DNA of 64,000 nt from Micromussa lordhowensis (lineage: Eukaryota > Cnidaria > Anthozoa > Scleractinia > Lobophylliidae). Where the stretch lies: the NCBI GenBank assembly GCA_964020085.1, contig OZ026598.1, positions 12,852,516 to 12,916,515 of the forward strand, written 5' to 3'. Below the pieces are notes generated by a model. That model did no database searches and was not told the origin of the DNA. It saw only the letters and a program-made list of their open reading frames with translations. The position numbers and the translations under genes were made by a program. This document shows, piece by piece, positions 45,641 to 56,143 of the stretch. Numbering within the stretch: the stretch's first letter is position 1; every line of letters starts with the position of its first letter.

Positions 45641-48556
45641 GCGATAAGGCGAAAAAGAAGCGGTTAGTCAGAGGCGATAAGGTGAAAAAGAAGCGGTTAG
45701 TCCGAGGCGATAAGGCGGAAAAGAAGCGGTTAGTCCGAGGCGATATGGCGATAAAGAAGGGGTTAGTCCGAGGCAATAAGGCGAAAAAGAAGCGGCTAGT
45801 CCGGGGCGATAAGGCGAAAAAGAAGCGGTTAGTCCGAGGGGAGAAGGCGAAAAAGAAGCGGTTAGTCCGAGGCGATAAGGCGAAAAAGAAGGTTAGTCCG
45901 AGGCAATAAGGCGAAAAAGAAGGTTAGTCCGAGGCAATAGGACAAAAAAGAAGCGGTTAGTCCAAGGCAATAAGGTGAAAAAGAAGGGGTTAGTCCGAGG
46001 CGATAAGGCGAAAAAGAAGCGGTTAGTCCGAGGCGATAAGGTGAAAAAGAAGCGGTTAGTCCGAGGCGATAAGGTGGAAAAGAAGCGGTTAGTCCGAGGC
46101 GATAAGGCGATAAAGAAGGGGTTAGTCCGAGGCAATAAGGCGAAAAAGAAGCGGCTAGTCCGAGGCGATAAGGCGAAAAAGAAGGGGTTAGTCCCAGGCA
46201 ATAAGGCGAAAAAGCATCGTTTAGTCCGAGGCAATAAGGTGAAAAAGAAGCGGCTAGTCCGAGGCGATAAGGCGAAAAAGAAGGGGTTAGTCCGAGGCGA
46301 TAAGGCGAAAAAGAAGGGGTTAGTCTGAGGCAATAAGACGAAAAAGAAGGTTAGTCCGAGGCGATAAGGCGAAAAAGAAGCGGTTAGTCCGAGGCGATAA
46401 GGCGAAAAAGAAGTGGTTAGTCCGAGGCGATAAGGCGAAAAACAAGGTTAGTCCGAGGCGATAAGGCGAAAAAGAAGCGGTTAGTCCGAGGCAATAAGGC
46501 GAAAAAGAAGCGGTTAATCTGAAGCGATAAGGCGAAAAAGAAGCGGTTAGTCCGAGGCGATAAGGCGAAAAAGAAGCGGTTAGTCCGAGGCGATAAGGCG
46601 AAAAAGAAGCAGTTAGTCCGAGGGGATAAGGCGAAAAAGAAGCAGTTAGTCCGAGGCGATAAGGCGAAAAAGAAGGTTAGTCCCAGGCGATAAGGCGAAA
46701 AAGAAGCAGTTAGTCCGAGGCGATAAGGCGAAAAAGAAGGTTAGTCCCAGGCGATAAGGCGAAAAAGAAGCAGTTAGTCCGAGGCGATAAGGCGAAAAAG
46801 AAGCGGTTAGTCCGAGGCGATAACGCGAAAAAGAAGGGGTTAGTCCGAGGCGATAAGGCAAAGAAGAAGCGGTTAGTCCGAGGCGATAAGGCGAAAAAGA
46901 ACCGGTTAGTCTGAGGGGAGAAGGCGAAAAAGAAGCGGTTAGTCCGAGGCGATAAGGTGAAAAAGAAGGTTAGTCCGAGGCAATAAGGCGAAAAAGAAGG
47001 TTAGTCCGAGGCGATAAGACGAAAAAGAAGCGGTTAGTTCGAGGCAATAAGGTGAAAAAGAAGGGGTTAGTCCGAGGCGATAAGGCGAAAAAGAAGCGGT
47101 TAGTCCGAGGCGATAAGGTGAAAAAGAAGCGGTTAGTCCGAGGCGATAAGGCGGAAAAGAAGCGGTTAGTCCGAGGCGATAAGGCGATAAAGAAGGGGTT
47201 CGTCCGAGGCAATAAGGCGAAAAAGAAGCGGCTAGTCCGAGGCGATAAGGAGAAAAAGAAGCGGTTAGTCCGAGGGGAGAAGGCGAAAAAGAAGCGGTTA
47301 GTCCGAGGCGATAAGGCGAAAAAGAAGGTTAGTCCGAGGCGATAGGACGAAAAAGAAGCGGTTAGTCCGAGGCAATAAGGTGAAAAAGAAGGGGTTAGTC
47401 CGAGGCGATAAGGCGAAAAAGAAGCGGTTTGTCCGAGGCGATAAGGTGAAAAAGAAGCGGTTAGTCCGAGGCGATAAGGCGAAAAAGAAGGTTAGTCCGA
47501 GGCGTTAGGACGAAAAAGAAGCGGTTAGTCCGAGGCAATAAGGTGAAAAAGAAGGGGTTAGTCCGAGGCGATAAGGCGAAAAAGAAGTGGTTAGTCCGAG
47601 GCGATAAAGCGAAAAAGAAGGTTAGTCCGAGGCGATAAGGCGAAAAAGAAGCGGTTAGTCTGAGGCGATAAGGCGAAAAAGAAGCGGTTAATCCGAGGCA
47701 ATAAGGCGAAAAAGAAGCGGTTAATCCGAGGCGATAAGGCGAAAAAGAAGCAGTTAGTCCGAGGCGATAAGGCGAAAAAAAAGCAGTTAGTTCGAGGCGA
47801 TAAGGCAAAAAAGAAGCGGTTAGTCCGAGGCGATAAGGCGAAAAAGAAGTGGTTAGTCCGAGGCGATAAGGCGAAAAACAAGGTTAGTCCGAGGCGATGA
47901 GGCAAAAAAGAAGCGGTTAGTCCGAGGCAATAAGGCGAAAAAGAAGCGGTTAATCTGAGGTGATAAGGCGAAAAAGAAGCGGTTAATCCGAGGCGATAAG
48001 GCGAAAAAGAAGCAGTTAGTCCTTGGCGATAAGGCGAAAAAGAAGCGGTTAGTCCGAGGCAATAATGCGAAAAAGAAGCGGTTAGTCCGAGGCGATAAGG
48101 CGAAAAAGAAGCGGTTAGTCCGAGGTGATAAGGCGAAAAAGAAGGTTAGTCCGAGGCGATAAGGCGAAAAAGAAGCGGTTAGTCCGAGGCGATAAGGCGA
48201 AAAAGAAGCGGTTAGTCCGAGGCGATAAGGCGAAAAAGAAGCGGTTAGTCCGAGGCGATAAGGCGAAAAAGAAGGTTAGTCCGAGGCGATAAGGCGAAAA
48301 AGAAGCGGTTAGTCCGAGGCGATAAGGCGAAAAAGAAGCGGTTAGTCCGAGGCGAAAAAGAAGCGGTTAGTCCGAGGCGATAAGGCGAAAAAGAACGGGT
48401 TAGTCCGAGGCGATAAGGCGAAAAAGAAGGTTAGTCCGAGGCAATAAGGCGAAAAAGAAGGTTAGTCCGAGGTGATAAGGCGAAAAAGAAGCGGTTAGTC
48501 CGAGGCGATAAGGCGAAAAAGAAGCGGTTAGTCCGAAGCGATAAGGCGAAAAAGAG

Positions 48557-49023
48557 AGCTGTTAAATTTATTTAAATCAGGTTCAGGTCTAAGCTATTTC
48601 GCGTTTTAGGTTTTGGCACGTTTTGTTGTGGACATTACAGACATTTTTTCAATGGAAATGTTTTCAACAAGGACATCGAATGTGGCAAAAAACAATTATC
48701 TGAAAATTTATAATTATTTGGTATTCAGCTAAGTAAGCTTTTTTTTTCCTGATGAGATTTTAGAAATAAATGTGTTCCAGTATAATAATTTGAACTCTGA
48801 TGGCTTGCTAGCTACTTTTCCAGGCCTTCATTGGCCAAAAATCAAAATCCTCTCTTTTCTGGTTACCACAAAATCAACTTTCAACAAATTATTTCCTGAA
48901 CACTTTAGGGTATCCTCTCTCTACTTATGCGTGATTGGGCTAGGAAAAATATCTTTGAAATTTAGATGTTCTAAAATGGAATTGCCTATAACAGTTACAG
49001 GACTAAAATGTCTATGCCTATAA
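48557..49023. other. AT-rich spacer after the satellite
   Basis: Unique sequence starts abruptly after the last diverged unit. GCCTATAAC occurs twice (about 48983 and 49015) just before the candidate element that follows. The open frame at 48772-49023 has no recognisable domain. I see no gene. Confidence 0.5.
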
Positions 49024-51050
49024 CCCGTACGAAATTATGTGGCTCTAATGAACCTAAACAGGGCCCAATTAAGCCCTTAAATCCACACAGAGAGCCAAAG
49101 GGCGACCAAAAATGAACCAAACAGCCCGAGCCAAAAAAAATTAGGTTGGATTTTAGGTCGTCAACCTCACCGGGAAGAGCCATAAAGCGACCCAATTTTT
49201 TGAGGTCGTAAATTTGGTCTAGTTAATGAGCCTCATATGAAGCAAAAAATATTTGGCTGTAATTTTGGTTGAAAGAGTTTTGTGCACCGTATCACGTCCT
49301 ATTGGCTTTGCATCGAGCTAAACGAACGTCACAAAACAATGTTACACTGCCCCAGCACTGCAGAAAGTCGCACGCGTAAAGCTATATAAACTTAAGCTAC
49401 CGTGCAAGTCCAGTTGTATATTGCAACAGCTGTGTTTTACGAATAATCGGTTACATGGTAGAACAAAACGAAAAATAAAATACCACTTTGGCTGAATTTG
49501 TTTGATTGATGAAAGCTATAGCGTTATATGTAGTTTTTGTACACGCCGTATACCTACCACGCACGCATAACAAACGACATGATCTGAGTTGGCAGTGCTC
49601 CATTTCAAAGTGTCTTTCAAATGACTTCTGACCAGTACCATTATTATACATAAAAAATCAAATTTTGCTCTCATATAATAATTTTCCTGTGTTTCGTGAG
49701 CTTGCATGTTTTGGCTTCTTCGCATGCATGAGTGATGCGCGCGTGATCTCAAAGTCTATTGAGAGTTGTACATAAATGTGATTGGTTAGCTTTGACAACA
49801 TGTTGTTGTTTCAGTGTATTCGCTTGCTCGTGTTTCATTTTCAACCGTTTGAGCACCGTTGAAGCCGCAGGCGGGATGATATTTTGTGGAATTATAGATT
49901 TTTTGTGGATTGCAACTTCTAGGGAAACTATTCTTTTAATTTCCCATAAATCTACTACAACCGATTCTTCATAAACCGAGATTTTCCATGACAAAACGCT
50001 CCAGGAGGATCAAGGGAACTGCGTGGTGTTTGTGAAGCTTTCCTATAGTTTGAGTCTGGTTTGTCAGCTGCAATATTCTTATGAATTTGTTGCCTTCAAC
50101 CCAAGACCATTGGATTCCTCTGCATTATAATTTCCCAAAGAAAAGGACACGGAAGATCGAGGTAAGAAACAGCCTGACCTATGGACGTAAAGCTGTCATG
50201 ATGAAAAGCCCAAGGCGACTGAATCGAGACTGAACGCGCACTGTAATTGCGGCGAAGTATGGTATTTGTTATTACTAGTAAATTGGAACAGTGTAAATAG
50301 ATAAGCCACGAGAAACAGAAAAAGCATTATAGGTTTTAGTGAATGATATTTTGAGTAAAAGCTTTGTAACAGCTGGTACATAAAAACTTTTAAAAATGCC
50401 ACTTTATAAACATCATCGACCCGCCGATGAGAAAATGGCATGGTAAATAAAATCGTAGCGAAGAACCATTGATATATCGAACAAAAGTTACCCACAGTTA
50501 GGGAATAAAAGTGACATCTTTTTAAGTTAATATTTTAGCAATTTGTGTACTAGGTTTTCTAATAATTGAACAGACAAACTGAAAGTTATTTGCCGCAATA
50601 ATGTAGAGTGTTTTGCGCCATGGTCATGTTGTATTTTATCAGAATATGTGTATTTGCATGAGTTTGATAAGATTTTCTTACAAACGATGGATTCATGATG
50701 TTTGATTTCGAATGAACCTGAAATAAAATATGTTGTTTACGAACACGTTTACCGTTTACAGTGCATATTTAGATTGATAATTCATTGTAACGTAAGCCGT
50801 TTCCGGTCATATTTACAACGTAATTTTGGTCCAATTTTAGGCCCTGTTTAGGTCCATCAGATTTATGTTCTCTTTTTGGCTCAATTTATGCTGATAATGA
50901 GGCTCAGGAATTTGGGTTTTACCGAGGTTCGTTTTGGTTCATTTTAGGCTGTAATTTTTAAGGTCCGATTTTGGTTCATTGTGGCATAATTTTGGTTGAA
51001 AAATTATGGCCCGATTTTGCCTGGTTTTACAGTGTTAATTTTCGTACGGG
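49024..51050. mobile_element. Candidate 2-kb non-autonomous element with inverted ends
   Basis: The left end CCCGTACGAAATT (49024-49036) is the reverse complement of the right end AATTTTCGTACGGG (51037-51050), apart from one A. Inside, AACCTAAACAGGGCC (49051) is matched in inverse orientation by GGCCCTGTTTAGGT (50840-50853). Both ends are rich in GAACCAAA-type motifs in opposite orientation. The second match sits closer to the end on the left than on the right, so the arms are rearranged or only partly related. No clear target duplication is visible and no transposase is encoded. Most of the interior holds no gene. Confidence 0.42.
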
Positions 51051-51229
51051 AAGGACATAAACAATAAAGCACTGGCTATGGATCTATAATTCTCTAACTT
51101 ATCCATCAGTTGCTGCTTTTCTCTTGAAGTCTCTTCATGAAGAGCTCTTTCTTCTTCCTCCATGGCTGTAGTAATCTTGTCCACCATTGCTTCTTCCAAT
51201 AATGATGAGTAGCTGGCCTCACTATTCAT
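51035..51229 (-). pseudogene. Possible coiled-coil exon or gene fragment
   Basis: The 64-codon minus-strand frame is preceded by a splice-acceptor-like AACAG before its first ATG. It encodes a Glu/Lys-rich stretch, with MEEEERALHEE and a following Arg-Glu-Lys-Gln-Gln run, typical of a coiled coil. Its last codons read into the inverted end of the candidate element at 49024-51050, so the natural C-terminus appears lost. I do not recognise the family. It could be a decayed exon captured beside the element, or chance. Confidence 0.25.
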
Positions 51230-51566
51230 CTGTTGAGTTCATAAACTTAAGAAACTTAATGACCTTCTAAGCTAATAAGCTGCCAATGTTGCAATTAAGA
51301 CAGCCCACAGTTTGGCCCCAATCTAATTTTTCTTCCTGGTTACACGAGACAAACGAATAAAAACAAATGTTAATTTACTAAAAAAAAACTAAAATAAAAA
51401 TGCCCCTAAAAATTATCAGGGTCAGAGACAATTTCCAAGAAAAATTACAAATGGGGTTAAATCCCCTTCCTAGATATTTAGGGTGTTTACAGGGCTCGTA
51501 TCATTTTTCAGAAACAAACTTCAAGACTTTTCAGTATTCAGATTGATTTTTTCCAGGACTCCAAAT

Positions 51567-51645
51567 ATCATGCTAACCCTTTTCACTCCCAAGATCTCAA
51601 TGCTAATTCTCCTCACTGTCTGCCATACATTTCTTATCCCATTCA
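51567..51645 (+). repeat. Dispersed repeat, copy 1
   Basis: The segment from CTAACCCTTTTCACTCCCAA through CTGCCATACATTTCTTA matches, in reverse complement, 63723-63795. Shared blocks are CCCTTT(T)CACTCCCAA, ATCTCAATG/ATCCAATG, TTAATTCT and CTGCCATACAT. It is a fragment of a repeat family that I believe is widespread in some invertebrate genomes (recalled, not searched). Confidence 0.65.
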
Positions 51646-51783
51646 GCATACACCCATGGGCAAATAGTAGATGCCGAATTAGCTAATCAAAGCGTGCGCT
51701 TTGCTTTAGTTATGTTCTAACAGAGTATAAAACATAGGAAGAGCGTGTTTTATTGTTTTGCGTGTGTAAGATCTATATATTAA

Positions 51784-51971
51784 AGCAAATGAAGAAGCCT
51801 AAGCCATGTCTTACACTGTGATAAAACACTCCGGTCATTTGAGAACACTCGAGAAATGTAGAAAACACTCGCCTGCGGCTCGTGTTTTCTACATTTCCCT
51901 CGTGTTCTCAAATGCCCGTCGTGTTTTATCATAGTGTAATACATGGCCTAGGCTTCTTTATTTGTTAAATA
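51784..51971. mobile_element. Palindromic MITE-like element, copy 1
   Basis: Nearly the whole segment folds back on itself. AAGAAGCCTAAGCCATGT on the left pairs with ACATGGCCTAGGCTTCTT on the right. TGATAAAACAC..TCATTTGAGAACAC pairs with GTGTTCTCAAATG..GTGTTTTATCA, around a CTCGCCTGCGGCTCG centre. A related copy in inverse orientation is at 57919-58090. No coding capacity. Confidence 0.8.
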
Positions 51972-53578
51972 AAGTAACATGTTTTGTTACCCTCGACAAT
52001 GTTTATAGCAGTAAGGCTATAGTGGGGGCCGAGCAAACAACTGAAACAAAGAATTCAGATTTAACGTAACTTTATTAAAAATCCCAACTAGGCAGGGGAA
52101 AGCCAGCTCGCTATTTCGGATCTTGTATTTTTGTGCAGGGTATGAAACAAGTGCCGAAAAACCATGTTGCTCTCATAGGCTAAAGAAAAACAGAAGTGAG
52201 TCGATTGAGGCATGTGTTTGTGAGCTAGGCGCAATTTAATCGGATGTCCGATATTTCTGGACTTCGAATCGGAGTTCAAATCAATCTTTAGCTGAGTAAT
52301 GAGACAACAAAGGATTATAGTTTTCGTCATGTGGTATTAGATATGTACATTTTTGCAGTTTGTGAACACGTTTAGTGAACCAGTTGAACGCGTTAAGTAC
52401 TAACGGTGTTGTCAGGTGAGTTAATTGTCAGTAAACAGCTTCTGTTGGTGTTTTTTCAGACTTCCTAAAAGTGCTTTCCAATAGTTCTTGGTTTTGCCGT
52501 TGGAAAGGACTTTTCCCACTTGCAGCGCGCCCAATTTTACTAGTGGATTTTTCCACCGGTAACGTAAAGTACACGTTAACTAAGGAACAAACAAGTACTG
52601 ATTATACGTCAATACGTCGCGCGCGATCAACTCAATTCGTAGAGCAAATGCCTGCTGAAGTCAAGTAGTGTAAAAATCTTTTTCATCTTCCTATTGTTCT
52701 ATTTAAAGATATGAACTTTACGGAAGCAATTGAATATAGTCTATCCAAGTTAATTTCAAGTTGTTGAAAGGAGGACAGGGAAAAGCAGTTGAAGGAATAC
52801 GTGTTTGTTTACTTACGGAGGTGATCTGAGGTCCTGCGTGATCCGGATCGTTTGAGAAAAGTACTTTTGGACCTTTGGAAGAAGAACAGAATGACCAAGT
52901 TTCTTTTCTACAAAGAATGGACATCACAGCAAATTGGACTCGGCAAAGAAAGGGCATCGCAGCAAATTTGCATCGGCCAGTGTTGAAAGCAGTCGTCGAT
53001 CGATGAAGGACTTTTAAGAACAGCACTTTTATTCTCTGCCGTTGGTTTCGACTTCGGTTCTCAATGTTATTTAATCAACAGAGCTTTACAGAATTAAAGT
53101 TCTCCCCGACTAGTTCCTTGTTCTTTAGTAAATTTGGATTCTTGTCGGTGCAAGGTAGATCTACCCAAGTTTATAGCATTTGTAGGTCGATAAAATAATT
53201 CCCTATCGGTTTAAACACGGTTCGTCGTTTGTCAATAATGCCGACTACAAACTGCACTGTATACAAATAAATTAATTTGAGTTAGAGAACAGTAGTCGTA
53301 AACGGTTTGTTGGGAATCATTTTTCCGATTTCGTGACGATCGCGCGCGAAGCACATGAAAAGTCAGAAATGTCAATCATGTTTTTCGCGCCAAAAGATTA
53401 CGTGTGACTGACATTCCTTGTCGACCTCTCGCGACTTACGTCGTTCGCGCTCACCCTTGCGACTTCGTCGCTCGAAATTACTTTCTCGCTTCGAAAAGGT
53501 CGACTTGTGGCAACTCTAGTGTTTACTCGGAGATGACGTATTTAAAAAAATGATTGTAAGGCCACGACTTGGAAAAAT
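51972..53578. other. Intergenic stretch, nothing recognised
   Basis: Several frames of 60-100 codons exist on both strands (for example 52088-52330 minus, 52718-53026 minus). None shows a domain, a convincing splice pattern or a codon bias that stands out. I see no RNA gene. Confidence 0.5.
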
Positions 53579-53626
53579 GAAATAAGCGCCCCCGTCTCAG
53601 TCTCCCGAATTTGAAATAAGCGCCCC
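53579..53626. repeat. Repeated GAAATAAGCGCCCC motif
   Basis: The 14-mer GAAATAAGCGCCCC occurs at 53579-53592 and 53613-53626, 34 bp apart. A GAGCGCTAATATTCGAGG tail follows the second copy. This looks like the end of a short dispersed repeat or MITE; no partner end was identified nearby. Confidence 0.4.
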
Positions 53627-54873
53627 GAGCGCTAATATTCGAGGATTTACGGTGTGTTGAAACTTGTACGATGTTCACAACCTTAATTTCACTGTTTAAA
53701 TCTTGTTCTTTCGAGTATTTCAAAATACCGATTCAAAGAGAAACTCGGTCACTCTCATTTGGTGAGCAAATTCCCCACACTTTGGGTTAATTAAAACTCA
53801 TTTCCGGCACATGTCATAAAAGCAGGGCATGAGTGCCCGCTTGAAAAAAAAAATCGAAAAAAAAATCGGTTTTGAGCCGATTTCCGGCTAATTTGTCTCA
53901 CCGGAAGCTTAGGGAATTACCATTATTTCCGGCCATTTTTTCAATTCTTTCCCGTCACTACCCCGAACTTGGGAGAGTTTTCCGTAACTGCCGTAGTGGG
54001 GCTTGCCCTCGGTGAAATGTTTATTTGCTCAAAAGTTGCCGCTTAATCTTTGGGAGATGGAGGTCAGGCCATTGATAAGGATAAGGGAAGTGATTTGGGA
54101 CCAGTTGCTAGCTTCTAAAGCTGAAATTATCCAGACAGAAGCTTTTTTTAGGTTGTAGGCGATCAAGCGCTGTGTTCAAATGGAATAAATTATCGGCAGT
54201 GTCTCGCACTGTCAGCATCTGTTTTCCGCTTCATTCTCTTATTTGGCCCGTCGCGGTCATTTTTTGATCTAAATCACCTAAGAAAAGTTCGATAAAGATG
54301 TCCCCATTCAATTTTCAGCTCTCAAGCAAAAAGACTAGCTATTTTTGACCGAAACATTGATCAATGTTATCTTTGTGTTTTTGCGTTGCTATGGGCGACC
54401 GTCGCTTCCTCTGTTGCGTAAAGCAATGAAGCGAGTTGACAAAAAAAAATTAATTCTGGTTTTGTTCGATTTTGCCGAAATTTTAACATGATGAAGTTGA
54501 ATTGTTAAGGAACAGATTTTTCGACACCGTTGTGTGGCAGCTATAGACACTAAAGAGATATATGGCTTCGAAATCAGGGTTTTGAAGAGATTTGTGTGCA
54601 AAGCATTGGTTTCGCGTGACTTTGTAATCTGAGAATTTTTTTGACCCTGAGGAAAAAAATATCCCGATAAGGTCATTTTATCGATTCAAACGAATATAAA
54701 TTTATATATACTCCGAGATGACTTTCTAGTGAAAAAAACATATTTTAGATGAGCGCTGGGTTCTTAATTCTTTTCCCGCGAAAATGGTGCCGGATAAGAG
54801 TTTTAAACGGCGAATTTAACATGAGACTTTGATGCAACAGGATCAGAAATGTAATGGATAAATGTAATGGATA
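53627..54873. other. Intergenic stretch with one small hairpin
   Basis: No gene is supported. A hairpin at 53820-53842 has arms AAGC(A)GGGCA and TGCCCGCTT and a TGAG loop. It is followed by A-rich and CCGG-rich sequence (repeated TTTCCGGC motifs at 53801-53940). Confidence 0.45.
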
Positions 54874-55010
54874 ACCACTTTTGTGTCTACATTTAATTTC
54901 GTCAGTCGGCAGCGCCTTTTGTCGCTTCATACAGGAAAAAAGGCAAGGCCATTTTCGTGTCTACACTAATTCCGTCAGTTGCCGGCACCTTTTTCGCTTC
55001 ACATGTGATG
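54874..55010. repeat. Imperfect direct duplication (75-bp offset)
   Basis: CCACTTTTGTGTCTACATTT at 54874 recurs as CCATTTTCGTGTCTACACT at 54949. Both copies continue through TTCCGTCAGT/TTTCGTCAGT and CACCTTTTTCGCTTCA/CGCCTTTTGTCGCTTCA. Open frames across it (54881-55168, 54957-55211) are cysteine-rich but match no domain that I recognise. Confidence 0.6.
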
Positions 55011-55813
55011 GATTTTGTTTGCGATGCACTCCAGCTTTGCAACTGCTACACGGTGAATGTTTTGCTTCCTTACACGCAGTGTCAATTGAAGTTGAACAAC
55101 TGCGTGGAATTTTGCACAGAAAATGTTTGCATGGCCGAGGTTTTAGACATTTTCTGTCCCCAAAATAAGACTGTTTTGAGTTTAGGTGTGACGTATTCAA
55201 GGGGCATTTAGTAAGTTTGAAGTACTACTGGGAAAAATCCAGGTCTTTAAAAGACCCATGTGAACCATGGACTGGTGATAGCGTGTATTATAAAACGGCG
55301 AACACGGTATAAAAAGGGAAGGTATGACATAGTTGCTTAGATTGAACTTGGGTCAAACAGTTTTTTTGTAATCGCTTGCTGTTTATTGGGCTAGCGTGCT
55401 ATTCACTTGCATTTTTGAAGCTTAGATCTTGCAAAATCATGCGAAAAACAATGGAAGGGCTAGTTCAGACAATTGTTAAGGTATACTGACTTAAGTTAAT
55501 GAATCAGCCATTTTAAACTCAACAATATTTATTTCACATCAAGAATTTGTTTTACATGATTTGCAAAAAATGACAGAAACCGACTATAAGCGAGCTGAAA
55601 TAATGCAAGAACTACAACAGAATTGGAATAAGCGGCAAACGTGGATAAGTTTAGAGTTGCACTGAGTAATTCTCTGTTAGATTTACTACAGAATTATTTC
55701 CCACTAAGAACGGTTTTACATAAATTGTGTAAGCAACGACAAATGAAATGAAAAATTATAACGAGTAGAAACAATTTAAACTACAACAAAAATGACAAGT
55801 AGCGAGTAATTGT
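55011..55813. other. AT-rich 3' flank of the RPA-like gene, with a possible poly(A) signal
   Basis: No gene is recognised. On the minus strand an AATAAA hexamer (plus-strand TTTATT at 55528-55533) lies about 280 bases beyond the stop codon of the RPA-like gene and is a plausible polyadenylation signal. The hexamer alone is weak evidence. Confidence 0.3.
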
Positions 55814-56143
55814 TTACTGCATCGCGACATGTTTAACGATGTTTTGGTTGTTGCAATAAATGGTAAATTCATTTAATAGCAGTAACTTTTCAAAAATCAT
55901 GTCATCTGTCATGGTTTGGAGAGAGCTGCCGATCATTTGTTGCAGAACTTCTTGAAATACTACAAAATGATGGAACCTTTCATCAGAATTGTCGTTGTTT
56001 TGGATCAGAAACTTAACCATCAAGTTTTCTTTACAAAGAGAATTTCTTACAACGTGACCGCAGTGATCACACTTGACGATTGTAGAAGCAGTAACCTGTT
56101 TGATCTTTTTGTTGCAATGCAAGCATGGTACCATTGGTAACCG
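55814..56143 (-). pseudogene. RPA-like ssDNA-binding protein, C-terminal part, cut off by transposon
   Basis: This is the downstream portion of the minus-strand gene whose start is at 62275. Three codons from the target duplication lead into a 106-codon frame that ends in a stop at 55814. It encodes a four-cysteine zinc ribbon, CLHC and CDHC spaced 14 residues apart, followed by an acidic Asn/Asp patch and a helix-rich tail. A zinc ribbon after an OB fold is the arrangement of the replication protein A large-subunit C-terminal domain and of RPA-like proteins carried by Helitrons (family knowledge). The frame joins the N-terminal part exactly if the transposon and one 9-bp duplication are ignored, giving about 427 residues. 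It has no internal stop, so the break is probably recent. Alternative: an unrelated zinc-ribbon ORF, unlikely given the frame match. Confidence 0.7.
56135..56143 (+). repeat. Left copy of decayed 9-bp target-site duplication
   Basis: TGGTAACCG directly abuts the transposon's left end. The right flank has TGACATCCG at 61313-61321, matching at 6 of 9 positions. Nine bases is the usual duplication length for Mutator-like elements. Confidence 0.55.

Larger units (their letters stand above)
2801..48556 (+). repeat. Giant 33-bp minisatellite array (~45.7 kb, ~1,390 units)
   Basis: The array is continuous and all units point the same way. The 33-bp unit has the core TTAGTCCGAGGCGATAAGG, an A-rich GCGAAAAAGAA segment and a GCGG link to the next unit. 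A frequent 31-bp variant lacks two bases of the link (AAGAAGGTTAG in place of AAGAAGCGGTTAG). The consensus has 24 purines of 33 on the plus strand, 17 G+C of 33, and four CpG dinucleotides. Common variants are GTGGTT, GCAGTT, CTGAGG, CCAAGG, GGCAAT, GGTGAT, GGTGAA, GGCAAA, TTAATCC, GGGGATAAG and AATGCG. The left edge is near 2801, after AAGTCGACTAAGG. The right edge is near 48556, after a last diverged unit, where AT-rich unique sequence resumes. No foreign insertion is visible inside. It could be heterochromatic, pericentromeric or subtelomeric; the sequence does not decide this. Confidence 0.97.

Noticed and set aside
2801..48556. CRISPR-like array
   Set aside because: Units are contiguous with no unique spacers, the period is uniform, and the surrounding sequence is eukaryotic.
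2801..48556. Telomeric repeat, because GGTTAG occurs in every unit
   Set aside because: The hexamer appears once per 33 bp and not in tandem; TTAGGG tandem runs are absent.
49451..49994. Overlapping 66-81-codon frames on both strands
   Set aside because: They lie inside the candidate 2-kb element, overlap each other, and show no recognisable domain.
54881..55211. Cysteine-rich plus-strand frames as a small secreted protein
   Set aside because: They cross an imperfect 75-bp DNA duplication, two frames compete, and no signal peptide or regular cysteine spacing is seen.
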